Shown: positions 34,113 through 43,789, numbered from the stretch's first letter. The stretch: DNA of 64,000 nt from Roseisolibacter agri (GCF_030159095.1 NZ_BRXS01000009.1:41411-105410); one strand, 5' to 3'. Translations and numbers: made by a program. The notes: generated by a model not told the origin, from the letters alone.

Positions 34113-35213
34113 TCAGGTCGCCGACGCCGCTACTGAAGCGTCCGCGGGTTCGGCCGGCACGCCGCACGTCGGACAGTAGGGATAGAACGCGTTCTTCCGC
34201 GTCCCGCACGCGCGGCACTCGTCGTAGAGGTGCATGCCGCAGTGCACGCAGAAGTTCGCGGGCGTGGCGCCCACCGGCGCGGCGCCCGGCTTCGCGCCCG
34301 CGACGCCGACGATCGCCCGCTCGCAGTTCGGGCAGACGCCCGCGGCCATGCGGCGGATCGCCTCCTCGTGCCCGAGATGCCGGCGGCGCTCCTGGTCGGT
34401 CTGCGCCTCGACCTCCGCGCGGCGCGCGACGTAGCGGCGCATCGCGCGGATGACCCACACGCCCGCGATGGCGCTCGCCAGCACGCCCACGCCGTAGCGC
34501 ACGTAGCCGCCGTAGCTCGGCAGGTACGGCACCAGCTCGACGAAGAACGCGAACAGCGCGAACAGCACGAACCCGCGCGCCAGCGGCCAGTACTCGCTCT
34601 TCCGCTTGCGCGCCACGAGCCAGCCCGCGACGACGAGCAGCGGCAGCGTCAGCGCCAGCCGCACGAGGAAGACGCGCAGCTCCTGCCAGAAGGTCGCGCG
34701 CGCGTGGCGCTCCCTCGCGTCGCGCATGACCGTCTCCTCCTCGCGGTCGCGCCGCTCGCGCGCCTGCTGGACGCGCAGCAGCTCCGCGTCGAGGCGCTCG
34801 ACGTCGGCCTGCGCGGCGCGCGCGCCGGCGCCCAGCTGGTCGAGCGCGCGCGTGCGCTGGAGGACCTCGGGGTCCTGCCGCGGGTCGGTGGTCGCGGTGC
34901 GCGTCGCGATCCAGCTCTGGAAGCTGGCGCGCCCGGCCTGGTAGGCGTTCTCTGACGCGGTCTGCGTCAGCTGCGCGCGCTCGCGCTCGGCCGTGCGCTC
35001 GAGCTCCAGGCGCGCCAGCGAGTCGCGGGTCGCGCGCAGCCGCGCGGCGACGGCGGGATCGACGAACTGCTCGACGTCGAGGCGCTGCTGCACGCCGGGC
35101 AGGTCGGCGACCAGCTTGCCGCCGAAGCCGATGAGGAAGCTCGCGAACAGGAGGGAGACGGCCCAGCCGGCGAGCGCGAACAGCCGCTCCGGGACGCGCA
35201 GGCTGCGGAACAT
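34113..35213 (-). CDS. Membrane protein with coiled coil and C-terminal zinc ribbons
   Basis: 366 aa from ATG 35213 (MFRSLRVPERL). TM1 (about 13-37) is followed by a periplasmic or cytosolic coiled coil (about 45-170, rich in E/R/Q), then three TM helices (about 175-265). A C-terminal cysteine cluster comes last: CPNC, CVHCGMHLYDECRACG, YPYCPTCG, typical of double zinc ribbons. It may sense or scaffold at the membrane; no known family beyond zinc-ribbon membrane proteins. Its stop abuts palindrome B2. Confidence 0.72.
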   Translation of the reverse strand: MFRSLRVPERLFALAGWAVSLLFASFLIGFGGKLVADLPGVQQRLDVEQFVDPAVAARLRATRDSLARLELERTAERERAQLTQTASENAYQAGRASFQSWIATRTATTDPRQDPEVLQRTRALDQLGAGARAAQADVERLDAELLRVQQARERRDREEETVMRDARERHARATFWQELRVFLVRLALTLPLLVVAGWLVARKRKSEYWPLARGFVLFALFAFFVELVPYLPSYGGYVRYGVGVLASAIAGVWVIRAMRRYVARRAEVEAQTDQERRRHLGHEEAIRRMAAGVCPNCERAIVGVAGAKPGAAPVGATPANFCVHCGMHLYDECRACGTRKNAFYPYCPTCGVPAEPADASVAASAT

Positions 35214-35329
35214 GGGAGACGCGGTGGGAGACGTGCGGCGGACGTGCAACCAAGGTACGGGCCCCGGCCGGCACGCGCCGCCCCCACGTGGGTCGGTGCC
35301 GTCACGCCGACCGGGCGACCGTCACGCCG

Positions 35330-35722
35330 ATGGAGCACGAGGCCCTCACCGGCGCGATCATCGGCGGCGCGATGCGCGTGCACCGCACGCTCGGGCCGGG
35401 CTACGTGGAGGCCGTGTACCTGCGCGCGCTCGCGTGGGAGCTGCGGCTCATGGGGCACGCGGTGGACTCCGAGCGTCGACTCACGGTGCGCTACCGTGGC
35501 TGCGCGGTGGGCGTGTTCGTGCCGGACATGATCGTGGACGACCGCGTGATCGTGGAGATCAAGGCCGTCGAACGACTCGTCGCGGCGCACGACGCGCAGC
35601 TGATCAACTATCTCAAGACCACCGGCATTCCGATCGGCCTGCTTCTGAACTTCGGCGCGCCCCGCCTCGAGGTGCGACGCCGGTATCTCGGACACTGGAG
35701 AGGCAACGGCCAGCAAGGATGA
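35330..35722 (+). CDS. GxxExxY protein
   Basis: 130 aa from ATG 35330. The signature GPGYVEAVYLRAL (GxxExxY) opens the family domain; YRGCAVGVFVPDMIVDDRVIVEIKAVERL and AQLINYLKTTGIPIGLLLNFG match the PD-(D/E)xK-like core with D and ExK (VEIK). The family (TIGR04256) is widespread and of unproven function, possibly nuclease-like. The last residues (GNGQQG) and stop are encoded by palindrome B3, whose left arm provides the TGA in AAGGATGAA. Confidence 0.85.
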   Translation: MEHEALTGAIIGGAMRVHRTLGPGYVEAVYLRALAWELRLMGHAVDSERRLTVRYRGCAVGVFVPDMIVDDRVIVEIKAVERLVAAHDAQLINYLKTTGIPIGLLLNFGAPRLEVRRRYLGHWRGNGQQG

Positions 35723-35848
35723 AAATCTGAGAAGATCTGATAACGACGGATGGCTCCGCGTGGCGGCGAGGAACGTCTCGCCACGCGGAGCCATCCGTCG
35801 TTATCAGATCTTGTCCGATCTTATCCTTGCAAATGCAGTTCGCCGTTC
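35703..35848. repeat. Long palindrome B3 (family B, best-preserved stem)
   Basis: Positions 35733-35765 pair perfectly with 35779-35811 (33 bp, 13-nt loop), the cleanest stem in the window. It includes GATAACGACGGATGGCTCCG and core GCGTGGCG. The stop of the GxxExxY gene lies in the left arm; the transketolase stop at 35850 is 2 bp beyond the right edge. Confidence 0.92.
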
Positions 35849-35849
35849 C

Positions 35850-37886
35850 TCAGCCCTGCGCGACCACCTTCTGCGCCGCCTCGACGAGCCGGTCGACGGT
35901 CAGCCCCAGCTCCTCGAAGATGCGCTGGTACGGCGCCGACGCCCCGAAGCGCTCGATCCCGAGCACCGTCCCGCTGTCGCCAACGAGGCGGTACCACGAC
36001 ATCGGGTGCGCGGCCTCGATCGCGACGCGCGGCACGTCGCGCGGCAGCACCTCGGCGCGGTAGGCCGCGTCCTGCGCCGCGAACAGCTCCATCGACGGCA
36101 CGCTCACGACACGTGCGCGGACGCCGGCCGCCGCCAGCTTCTCCTGGGCCGACAGGCAGAGCGCGACCTCCGAGCCGCTCGACATCAGCACCACCTGCGG
36201 CGCGCCGCCCTTCGCGTCCGACAGCACGTACGCGCCGCGCGCCAGCCCGCTCGCCGCCGCAAACTTCGTGCGGTCGACGAAGCCCAGCTTCTGCCGCGTC
36301 AGCACCAGCGCCACGGGACCCGTCGTGTGCGTGACCGCCGTGCGCCACGCCTCCGCCGTCTCGCTCGCGTCGGCCGGGCGGATCACCGTCAGGTTCGGGA
36401 TGCACCGCAGCGCCGTCAGCTGCTCCACCGGCTGATGCGTCGGGCCGTCCTCGCCGAGGCCGATCGAGTCGTGCGTGAAGACGTAGATCACCTGCTGGTG
36501 CATGATCGCGGCGAGGCGGATCGCCGGACGCATGTAGTCCGCGAACACCAGGAAGGTGCCGCCGTACGGGATGATCCCGCCGTGCAGCGCCATCCCGTTC
36601 ATGATCGCGCCCATCCCGTGCTCGCGGATGCCGAAGTGGAAGTTGCGGCCCGCGTAGTCCGTGGGCGCGAACGTCCCCAGCCCCTTCAGGTTCGTGTTGT
36701 TCGACGGCGCCAGGTCCGCCGAGCCGCCGATCAGCTCCGGCAGCTTCGCCGCGATCGCGTTCAGCACCGTGCCGCTCGCCGCGCGGCTCGCGACCGCGCC
36801 GTTCTCCGCGGTGAACGTCGGGATCGTCGCGTCCCACCCCTCGGGCAGGCGCTTGGCGACGCGGCGCTCCAGCTCCGCGGCCAGCTCCGGATGCGCCGCC
36901 GCGTACGCCGCCCAGCGCTCGCGCCACGCCGCATGATGCTCGGCCGAGCGCGCACCGGCCGCGCGCCACGCCTCGCGCGCGTCGTCGGGCACGAAGAAGG
37001 TCTCCTCCGTCGGCCAGCCGTACGCCGCCTTCGTGAGCTTGATCTCCTCCTTGCCGAGCGGCTCGCCGTGCGCCTTGCTCGTGTCGGCGCGGTTCGGGCT
37101 CCCGTAGCCGATGATCGTCTTCACGACGATGAGCGACGGACGCGCCGTCTCCGCCTTCGCGGCCTCGATCGCCGCCTCCATCGCCGCCAGGTCGTTGACG
37201 TCGGCCACGTGCTGCACGTGCCATCCGTACGCCTCGAAGCGCCTGCCCGCGTCGTCGCTGTACGTGAGGTCCGTGCGGCCGTCGATCGTGATCTGGTTGT
37301 CGTCGTAGAAGCCGATCAGCTTCCCGAGCTTGAAGTGCCCGGCGAAGCTCGCCGCCTCGTGCGACACGCCCTCCATCAGGTCGCCGTCGCCGGCGATGAA
37401 GTACGTGTGGTGGTCGAGGATCGCGTGCCCCTCGCGGTTGAACTCCGCCGCCAGGTGCGCCTCGGCCACCGCGAAGCCCACCGCGTTGCCGATGCCCTGG
37501 CCCAGCGGACCCGTCGTCGTCTCCACGCCGGCCGTGTAGCCGTACTCCGGGTGGCCGGGCGTGCGGCTCTCCCACTGCCGGAAGTGCTTCAGGTCCTCCA
37601 GCGACAGGTCGTAGCCCGTGAGGTGCAGGACCGAGTAGAGCAGCATCGACGCGTGGCCGGCCGACAGCACGAAGCGGTCGCGGTCGAGCCACTGCGGGTC
37701 CTTCGGGTCGTAGCGCAGGTGGCGCGTCCAGAGCAGCCAGGCCAGCGGCGCGAGGGCCATCGGCGTGCCGGGGTGGCCGGACTCGGCCTGCTGCACGGCG
37801 TCCATGGCGAGCGTGCGGACGGTGTCGATGCAGCGCTTCTCGAGGGCCGGATCGATCGCGATCGAGGGAGCAGTGGCGGTGGCCAC
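35850..37886 (-). CDS. tkt: Transketolase
   Basis: 678 aa, full length. Thiamine diphosphate enzyme of the pentose phosphate and Calvin cycles moving two-carbon ketol units. Landmarks: [15 protein letters not shown] at the N-terminus, the cofactor motif [29 protein letters not shown], the pyrimidine-domain [43 protein letters not shown], and the C-terminal domain beginning about residue 540 ([10 protein letters not shown]). It stands alone; the convergent neighbour is the GxxExxY gene across palindrome B3. Confidence 0.97.
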   Translation of the reverse strand: MATATAPSIAIDPALEKRCIDTVRTLAMDAVQQAESGHPGTPMALAPLAWLLWTRHLRYDPKDPQWLDRDRFVLSAGHASMLLYSVLHLTGYDLSLEDLKHFRQWESRTPGHPEYGYTAGVETTTGPLGQGIGNAVGFAVAEAHLAAEFNREGHAILDHHTYFIAGDGDLMEGVSHEAASFAGHFKLGKLIGFYDDNQITIDGRTDLTYSDDAGRRFEAYGWHVQHVADVNDLAAMEAAIEAAKAETARPSLIVVKTIIGYGSPNRADTSKAHGEPLGKEEIKLTKAAYGWPTEETFFVPDDAREAWRAAGARSAEHHAAWRERWAAYAAAHPELAAELERRVAKRLPEGWDATIPTFTAENGAVASRAASGTVLNAIAAKLPELIGGSADLAPSNNTNLKGLGTFAPTDYAGRNFHFGIREHGMGAIMNGMALHGGIIPYGGTFLVFADYMRPAIRLAAIMHQQVIYVFTHDSIGLGEDGPTHQPVEQLTALRCIPNLTVIRPADASETAEAWRTAVTHTTGPVALVLTRQKLGFVDRTKFAAASGLARGAYVLSDAKGGAPQVVLMSSGSEVALCLSAQEKLAAAGVRARVVSVPSMELFAAQDAAYRAEVLPRDVPRVAIEAAHPMSWYRLVGDSGTVLGIERFGASAPYQRIFEELGLTVDRLVEAAQKVVAQG

Positions 37887-38183
37887 GGGCGGAGCGGGTA
37901 CGGGGAGAGGAGGGCCACCGGCGGGAGCGCGCCGGCGCCGCGCGAAAGCTAGCCGGGCAGGGTCGCCGGGCGGGACTCCGCGCCGCGTTCCTGACGCGGC
38001 CGTCAGAGGCGTCAGAGCGGCAGCCGCGACCGCGCCGCTGGCAGGGGCGACCGTCCGCGAGGCCGCAAAAACGCGCCAGGGTGGCGGGGAAACCGGGCAC
38101 CGGACTGGCCATGTGGGAGGGCAGCTTCCGCCATCCGGCTGACTTCACGCCCTGGGTGGCGCCCACCCTCTGCAATCCCTTCC
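37887..38183. other. Divergent intergenic region upstream of tkt
   Basis: About 300 bp with no palindrome of the A-F types. A stretch around 38070-38130 could fold (GCCAGGGTGGCGGGG, CCGGGCACCGG) but fits no riboswitch consensus I know. It should contain the transketolase promoter. Confidence 0.35.
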
Positions 38184-38480
38184 GTGCTCAACGTCTTCGG
38201 GCTCTCCCTGCCCGCCGCCGCCCCCCTGGGCCGCGACGAGGCGAACCTCCTGGCCGAGCGGATCGGCGCGGCCGCGGCCAGCGTCCAGCAGGGCGCCAAG
38301 GCCGCCGTGTCCGCGTCCGTACGCCGCGACGCCCAGCAGTACCTCGACGCCCGCCGCGCGGGCCAGCTCCGCTTCGCGCCGGGCGCGGGCCGCGCGTGCG
38401 ACGCGGGGGCGTGGGCGCTCATGCGGCTCACCGTGGATGCGCCGGCGGTCCTTCCGGCTGCAACGCTCCTCGTCGCGTAG
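38184..38480 (+). CDS. Small hypothetical protein
   Basis: 98 aa from GTG 38184. It is Ala-rich and probably helical (NLLAERIGAAAASVQQGAKAAV), with one Cys. No family is recognised, and no clear ribosome-binding site precedes it. Support comes from position: palindrome A5 begins 4 nt after its stop, and every other A/B/D palindrome in the window directly follows a gene. The downstream PHP gene is on the same strand. Confidence 0.45.
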   Translation: MLNVFGLSLPAAAPLGRDEANLLAERIGAAAASVQQGAKAAVSASVRRDAQQYLDARRAGQLRFAPGAGRACDAGAWALMRLTVDAPAVLPAATLLVA

Positions 38481-38483
38481 AGC

Positions 38484-38662
38484 GGCGGAGGACGGAGGGT
38501 GGAAACGCGGAGAACGGAACCGCGGAAGACGATGCTGCGCGATACGATGAGGCGGACCTCTGGGCTTGACGCGTCAAGCTCAAGGGTCCGCCCTCTCGTC
38601 TCACGCCCTTCCGTCCCCCGCTTCATCGTTCTCCGCTGTTCCGTTCTCCGCCTGTCCGTCCC
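38484..38662. repeat. Long palindrome A5 (family A)
   Basis: GGCGGACCTCTGGGCTTGAC (38551-38570) with GTCAAGCTCAAGGGTCCGCC (38573-38592) forms the centre; arms of CGGAGAACGG and GGAACCGCGGAAG type lie outside. It ends 1 bp before the PHP start codon, so it also occupies that gene's 5' region. Confidence 0.88.
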
Positions 38663-38663
38663 C

Positions 38664-39707
38664 ATGCGTCCCATCCTCCGCCTCGTGCTCGGTGCCTCCT
38701 TCGTCGTCGCGCCCGTTCACGCCGCCGGTGCGCAGCGCTGGTACCGCGGCAACACGCACGTCCACACGCGCGAGTCCGACGGCAACCGCCCGCCCGAGGA
38801 GGTCGCGCGCTGGTACCGCGACCACGGCTACCACTTCCTCGTCGTTACCGACCACGAGCGCATCACCGATCCCGCGCCGCTGAACGCGCAGCTCGGGAAG
38901 CCGGGCGCGTTCCTGGTGATCGCGGGGCAGGAGATCACGCAGCAGGTCGCGGACGCGTCGCATCCGCAGGGGATCCGCCAGGCGCACGTCGTGTCCATCG
39001 CGCCCGCGCGCGTCGTGCTGCCGCTGGGCGAGAAGGGGATCGCGCAGGGCACCACCGTCGCGGCGATGTACGCGTCTCACCTCGCCGCCGTGCGCGCGGC
39101 CGGCGGGCTGGCGCAGGTGAACCACCCGAACTTCCGCTGGTCGGTGCGGCTGGAGGACATGGCCGCGCTCCCCGACTCCACGCCGTTCGAGCTCTGGAAC
39201 GCGCAGCCGCGCATCAACAACCTCGGCGGGGACGACGGCCATGGGCGCACGTCGCTCTCGACCGAGGCGCTGTGGGACTCGCTGCTGACGCGCGGCCGGC
39301 TGCTGTGGGCCGTGGGCAGCGACGACGCGCACAACTTCGCCGCGCTCGACGACGCGGAGACGACGCGGCCGGGCGGTGCGTGGATCATGGTGCGCGCGGA
39401 CACGCTGACGCCCGCGGCCATCGTCGGCGCGATGCGCGCGGGCCGCTTCTACGCGACGACGGGCGTGCTGCTGGCCGACGTCGCGGCCGACGCGCGTGCG
39501 GTCGAGGTCACCGTCGCGGCCCCCACGAACCCGCGCGACGACCGGCGCTACCGCACGCGCTTCGTCGGCCGCGGCGGGCGCACCCTGGCCGTGGTGGCGG
39601 GCACGCGCGCGCGCTACGCGATCCGCGGCGACGAGGGGTACGTGCGGGCGGTCGTGGTTGACTCGGACGGACGCACGGCCTGGACGCAGCCCCTTCGGGT
39701 TCGATAA
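38664..39707 (+). CDS. Secreted PHP-domain (CehA/McbA-type) phosphoesterase-like protein
   Basis: 347 aa from ATG 38664, after which the signal peptide (LVLGASFVVAPVHAAGAQ) begins. PHP metal motifs: NTHVHTRESDG (residues about 29-39), VVTDHERI, the QVNHPNF stretch and a late GSDDAHNF. They would bind two or three metal ions for phosphoester or related hydrolysis. The C-terminal 100 residues are beta-rich. The substrate is unknown. Palindrome A5 sits on its start and A6 directly follows its stop. Confidence 0.85.
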   Translation: MRPILRLVLGASFVVAPVHAAGAQRWYRGNTHVHTRESDGNRPPEEVARWYRDHGYHFLVVTDHERITDPAPLNAQLGKPGAFLVIAGQEITQQVADASHPQGIRQAHVVSIAPARVVLPLGEKGIAQGTTVAAMYASHLAAVRAAGGLAQVNHPNFRWSVRLEDMAALPDSTPFELWNAQPRINNLGGDDGHGRTSLSTEALWDSLLTRGRLLWAVGSDDAHNFAALDDAETTRPGGAWIMVRADTLTPAAIVGAMRAGRFYATTGVLLADVAADARAVEVTVAAPTNPRDDRRYRTRFVGRGGRTLAVVAGTRARYAIRGDEGYVRAVVVDSDGRTAWTQPLRVR

Positions 39708-39708
39708 G

Positions 39709-39858
39709 GCGGAGGACGGAACGGCGGAGAACGGAGAGGCGGAGGACGGAAAAGCGTGAAACGATGACGCGTGAACCGCTGACGGCTTCCGCCGCATCGT
39801 TCGACGCCTCATCGTCCTCCGCTTCACCGTCCTCCGCCTCTCCGTCCTCCGCCTCCCG
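39709..39858. repeat. Long palindrome A6 (family A, weak centre)
   Basis: GGAGGACGGAACGGCGGAG and AGGCGGAGGACGGAAAAGCG on the left, complements CCTCATCGTCCTCCGCTTC and CCGTCCTCCGCCTCTCCG on the right. The central GCGGACC hairpin is replaced by a shorter ACGGCTTCCGCCG segment. It fills exactly the space between the PHP stop (39707) and the start codon of the Tricorn-like protease (39859). Confidence 0.85.
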
Positions 39859-42800
39859 ATGCGCTCATTCGCTCGCGCGCGCACGCTCCTCGCCCTGTCG
39901 TTCGCGCTGCCGGTGGTCGCGCGCGGCCAGGGTTCCGCTGTTCCGGCTCGGCCTGCACTGTCCGAACCGTCACTGTCGCCCGACGGGCGCGAGATCGCGT
40001 TCGTCTCGGGCGGCGACGTCTGGACCGTCGGTGCCGACGGTGGCGAGGCGCGGCTGCTCGTCTCGCACCCTGCGACGGAGGGCCGGCCGCTCTGGTCGCC
40101 GGACGGCAAGCGGCTGGCGTTCGTGTCGACGCGCACCGGCAACGGCGACGTCTACGTGCTGGAGCTCGCGACCGGCGCGCTGCGGCGCGTGACCTTCGAC
40201 GACGTGGCCGAGACGCTGGACGCGTGGAGCCGCGACGGGCGCTGGCTCTACCTGTCCACGTCGAGCCGCGACGTCGCCGGCATGCAGGACGTGCTGCGCG
40301 TGAGCGCCGACGGCGGCACGCCGATGGTGGTCGCCGGCGATCGCTACGCGAGCGAGTACTGGGCGGCGCCCGCGCCCGACGGCGCGACGCTCGCCATCAC
40401 CGCGCGCGGTACCGTCAGTGGCCAGTGGTGGCGGCGCGGGCACAGCCACATCGACGAGAGCGAGATCTGGCTCGTGCGCCCGGGCACCGGCGACGCGCCC
40501 GCGTACACCGCGATCACGAGCGGCGGCGCGAAGGACGCGTGGCCGATGTGGGCCGCGGACGCGCGCACGCTCTACTTCATGAGCGACCGCTCGGGCGCCG
40601 AGAACCTGTGGGCGCAGCCGATGGAGGGCGGGCGCGCGTCGGGCGCGCCGCGGCAGGTGACGCGCTTCACCGACGGCCGCGTGCTCTGGCCGAGCATCGC
40701 GCACGACGGTCGGGCGATCGTGTTCGAGCGCGACTTCGGCGTGTGGAAGGTCGATCTCGCCGGCGGGGCGGCGCGCGCGGTGGCCGTCACGCTGCGCGGC
40801 GCGCCCGCGACGCCCGGCGTCGAGCGACAGAGCGCGGGCGCGGGGCTGCAGGAGCTGGCGCTCTCGCCCGACGGCCGCAAGCTGGCGTTCGCGATGCGCG
40901 GCGAGGTGTTCGCGGCGGCGTCGCGCGCGCCCGAGGGTGCGGCGGGCGGCGGCGGACCGCTCGACGCGGCGCGCGTGACCGCGACGCCCGGTCCCGAGCA
41001 GCAGCTCGCGTGGAGCCCCGACAGCCGGCGGCTCGCGTACGCGTCGGACCGCGGCGGGCGGTGGCGCGTGTGGGTGTACGACTTCGCGGCGCGCCGCGAG
41101 ACCGCGCTCACCGCGGGCGCGGGCGAGAGCGGCGATCCCGGTGCGGGCGACGTCGCGCCGCGCTGGTCGCCGGATGGCAGGAGCATCGCGTTCGTGCGCG
41201 GGGGTCGCGAGCTGCGCGTGGTGGACGCGACGCCGGGCGCGACGTTCGGGCGCGAGCGGCGCGTGGCGACCGCGCGCTTCGACCGGCCGCCGTTCGCGGA
41301 TCCCGACGCCGTGGCGTGGAGCCCCGACGGCCAGTGGATCGCGTACGTCGCGCGCGCGGGCGATCGCGCGTTCTCCAACGCGTTCGTCGCGCGCGCGGAC
41401 GGCACCGGCGAGCCGCGCCAGGTGAGCTTCCTCCCGAACGCCTTCACGGGCGACGTGAAGTGGAGCCCCGACGGCACGACGCTCTTCCTCGTCAGCGGCC
41501 AGCGCACCGAGCAGTCGCAGGTGGCGCGCATCGACCTCGTGCCGCGCACGCCGCGCTTCCGCGAGGACCAGTTCCGCAGCCTGTTCGACGTCAGCACTCC
41601 GCAGACCCCGGCTGCCCCCGTGGTACGCGACTCGAGCGGCGAGCGTCGAGCGGCGAGCGTCGAGCGTGCGGATTCGGCGCTCGCACGGTCGACCACCGCT
41701 CAACGCTCGACGCCCAACGCTCGACGCTCCACGCGCATCGACTTCGACGGCATCCGCACGCGCCTGTCGCTGCTGCCGACGGGCCTCGACGTGCAGGCGA
41801 TCGCGCCGAGCCCGGACGGACGGCAGCTGCTGCTCGTGGCGTCGGCCGCGGGGCAGACGAACCTCTGGCTCTGGCCGCTCGACGAGCTCGCGCCCGGCGA
41901 GCCGGTCGTCCGGCAGATCACGTCCACCAGCGGCGGCAAGGGCGACGCGCAGTGGTCGCCCGACGGGCGCGAGATCTACTACCGCGAGAGCGGGCGTCCG
42001 AACGCGGTGACCGTCGAGTCGCGCGCGGTGCGTTCGATCGCGCTGGCGGCCGAGATGGACGTGGACTTCACGCGCGAGAAGGACGTCGTGTTCGCGCAGG
42101 CGTGGGGCTGGCTGCGCGACCACTTCTACGACGACAAGTACCACGGCGCCGACTGGGACGCGGTGCGCGCGCGCGTGGCGCCCGCGGTGGCCGGCGCGCG
42201 CACGCCCGACGACCTGCGGCGCGTGCTGAGCCTGATGGTGGGCGAGCTGAACGCGTCGCACCTGGGCGTGCAGGCGCCCGGCGGCGCGCCGCCGACGACC
42301 GGGCGACTCGGCGTGCGCTTCGACCGCGCGGCGTACGAGCGCGACGGCACGCTGCGCGTCGCCGAGGTGCTGCCGCTGGGCCCCGCGGCGCTCGCGGGCG
42401 TGCGCGTGGGCGACGCGATCGTCGCGGTCGGCGACGTCGCGGTCGCGCGCGGCACGAGCCTCGACTCGCTGCTGACGTACACGGCCGGCCGGCGCGTCGC
42501 GCTGACGCTCGCGGGCGAGGGCGGCGCGCGCCGCGAGGTGGCGGTGCGCCCGGTGACGACGGCGGTGGAGAAGGGGCTGCTCTACCGCGCGTGGGTGGAG
42601 TCGCGCCGCGAGTACGTGGCGAAGGCGAGCGGCGGGAAGCTGGGCTACGTGCACATGCCCGACATGGGCGCGGGCTCGCTCGCGCAGCTGTACGCGGACC
42701 TCGACGCCGAGAACCTCGGCAAGGAGGGCGTCGTCGTGGACCTGCGCAACAACAACGGCGGCTTCGTCAACGCGTACGCGCTCGACGTCTTCACGCGGCG

Positions 42801-43212
42801 CCCGTACCTGACGATGCGCCTGCGCGGCGACGAGCCCGCGCCCGCACGCGCGCAGCTCGGCCAGCGCGCGCTGGAGCGTCCGACGGTGCTGGTGGTGAAC
42901 CAGCACTCGCTCTCCGACGCCGAGGACTTCACCGAGGGCTACCGCGCGCTCGGACTCGGCAAGATCGTGGGCGAGCCGACGGCCGGGTGGATCATCTACA
43001 CGTGGAACATGCCGATGCTCGACGGCTCGGTGCTGCGGCTGCCGCGCACGCGCATCACGGGCGCGGACGGGACGGACATGGAGCTGAATCCGCGGCGCGT
43101 CGACGTGGGCGTGAAGCGGCCGGTCGGGGAAGCCTATACGGGGCGCGATGCGCAGCTCGATGCCGCCGTGCGTGTCCTGCTCTCCGCGCCCGTGAACGGC
43201 GGAGGACGATAG
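39859..43212 (+). CDS. Tricorn-like S41 peptidase with beta-propeller
   Basis: 1117 aa with a signal peptide ending VARGQG. Residues about 35-580 carry WD/PD40-type propeller blades (LSPDGREIAFVSGGDVW, WSPDGKRLAFVST, WSPDSRRLAYASDRGG); more blades lie at 630-710. A PDZ domain spans about 800-880 (VLPLGPAALAGVRVGDAIVAVGDV). The S41 protease domain follows (GKLGYVHMPDMG, VVDLRNNNGG, NQHSLSDAEDF with Ser1017/Ser1019). It probably degrades peptides in the periplasm. Residues 592-628 are a palindrome-encoded linker (F1). The stop lies at the edge of palindrome A7. Confidence 0.93.
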   Translation: MRSFARARTLLALSFALPVVARGQGSAVPARPALSEPSLSPDGREIAFVSGGDVWTVGADGGEARLLVSHPATEGRPLWSPDGKRLAFVSTRTGNGDVYVLELATGALRRVTFDDVAETLDAWSRDGRWLYLSTSSRDVAGMQDVLRVSADGGTPMVVAGDRYASEYWAAPAPDGATLAITARGTVSGQWWRRGHSHIDESEIWLVRPGTGDAPAYTAITSGGAKDAWPMWAADARTLYFMSDRSGAENLWAQPMEGGRASGAPRQVTRFTDGRVLWPSIAHDGRAIVFERDFGVWKVDLAGGAARAVAVTLRGAPATPGVERQSAGAGLQELALSPDGRKLAFAMRGEVFAAASRAPEGAAGGGGPLDAARVTATPGPEQQLAWSPDSRRLAYASDRGGRWRVWVYDFAARRETALTAGAGESGDPGAGDVAPRWSPDGRSIAFVRGGRELRVVDATPGATFGRERRVATARFDRPPFADPDAVAWSPDGQWIAYVARAGDRAFSNAFVARADGTGEPRQVSFLPNAFTGDVKWSPDGTTLFLVSGQRTEQSQVARIDLVPRTPRFREDQFRSLFDVSTPQTPAAPVVRDSSGERRAASVERADSALARSTTAQRSTPNARRSTRIDFDGIRTRLSLLPTGLDVQAIAPSPDGRQLLLVASAAGQTNLWLWPLDELAPGEPVVRQITSTSGGKGDAQWSPDGREIYYRESGRPNAVTVESRAVRSIALAAEMDVDFTREKDVVFAQAWGWLRDHFYDDKYHGADWDAVRARVAPAVAGARTPDDLRRVLSLMVGELNASHLGVQAPGGAPPTTGRLGVRFDRAAYERDGTLRVAEVLPLGPAALAGVRVGDAIVAVGDVAVARGTSLDSLLTYTAGRRVALTLAGEGGARREVAVRPVTTAVEKGLLYRAWVESRREYVAKASGGKLGYVHMPDMGAGSLAQLYADLDAENLGKEGVVVDLRNNNGGFVNAYALDVFTRRPYLTMRLRGDEPAPARAQLGQRALERPTVLVVNQHSLSDAEDFTEGYRALGLGKIVGEPTAGWIIYTWNMPMLDGSVLRLPRTRITGADGTDMELNPRRVDVGVKRPVGEAYTGRDAQLDAAVRVLLSAPVNGGGR
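41620..41741. repeat. Palindrome F1 inside the Tricorn-like gene
   Basis: Left arm GAGCGGCGAGCGTCGAGCGG (41634-41653) plus GAGCGTGCG; right arm CGCTCGCACGG to CAACGCTCGACGCCCAACG and CTCGACGCTC. The arms have the same architecture as the intergenic elements but a GAGCGTCGAGCG unit. It adds about 37 in-frame, Ser/Arg/Ala-rich codons between propeller segments. Confidence 0.8.
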
Positions 43213-43371
43213 GGCGGAGGACGGAACGGCGGAGGACGATGGAGCGTGAGACGGAAAGGCGGATCTTTCAGGCTTGAAGCTTCAAGCTCGAAGGATCCGC
43301 TCTTTCGTTTCACGCCGTACCGGTTTCCGCCGTATCGGTTTCCGCCGTTCCGTCCTCCGCCGTTCGCGCGC
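43197..43371. repeat. Long palindrome A7 (family A)
   Basis: Centre GGCGGATCTTTCAGGCTTGA (43259-43278) with TCAAGCTCGAAGGATCCGC (43283-43301). The arms are GGAGGACGGAACGGCGGAG type on the left and CCGCCGTTCCGTCCTCCGCC on the right. It fills the 160 bp between convergent stops at 43212 and 43372; the Tricorn-like gene's last codons (VNGGGR) and TAG lie in it. Confidence 0.9.
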
Positions 43372-43749
43372 TCAGATGGGCTTGTAGAGCGCCATGTAGG
43401 CTGCGATCCCGCCGAGCACGGGAAGGGCGACATAGATCGGCTTCGCCAGCGCCGGGCGCCGGTACGGGATGAAGAGCAGCGCGGCGACGATCCCCCAGAT
43501 CACGAGCTTCACCCACAGCCAGCCCGGGAAGGCCGAGCCGTGCAGGAAGCCGAGGCGGGCCAGCATGCCGAAGCCGCCGACGAGGAGCAGCAGCACGCCG
43601 ACGCCGTGCAGCGCCGCGACCAGCGCGCGGGCGCGGTTCGTCTGGCGGCTGCCGCCGTTGAGCGCGTGGATCGCGGTCGCGCCGAGCGCGGACATCACGA
43701 GGACGAGGCCGACGATGTGGACGACCTTGTAGAACGGGAGCGAGAACAT
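43372..43749 (-). CDS. Small four-helix membrane protein
   Basis: 125 aa, all membrane: four hydrophobic helices (about 8-28, 42-62, 73-92, 103-121) with a conserved-looking HALNGGSRQTNRARAL loop and GFLHGSAFPGWLWVKL. No known catalytic motif. It resembles small integral membrane proteins of unknown role. It lies just downstream of the NamZ-like gene on the same strand but points toward palindrome A7. Confidence 0.75.
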   Translation of the reverse strand: MFSLPFYKVVHIVGLVLVMSALGATAIHALNGGSRQTNRARALVAALHGVGVLLLLVGGFGMLARLGFLHGSAFPGWLWVKLVIWGIVAALLFIPYRRPALAKPIYVALPVLGGIAAYMALYKPI

Positions 43750-43789
43750 CGCGTGGGGACGGGTGGGGGCGATCGGGACGCGGTGAAGC

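Noticed and set aside
35330..35722. Type of restriction or toxin-antitoxin system from the GxxExxY and Uma2 proteins
   Set aside because: They are 20 kb apart, have no partner genes, and both are common stand-alone families, so no defence system is supported.
37887..38183. Riboswitch upstream of transketolase
   Set aside because: Some stems can be drawn, but no TPP, c-di-GMP, cobalamin or ZTP consensus is met.
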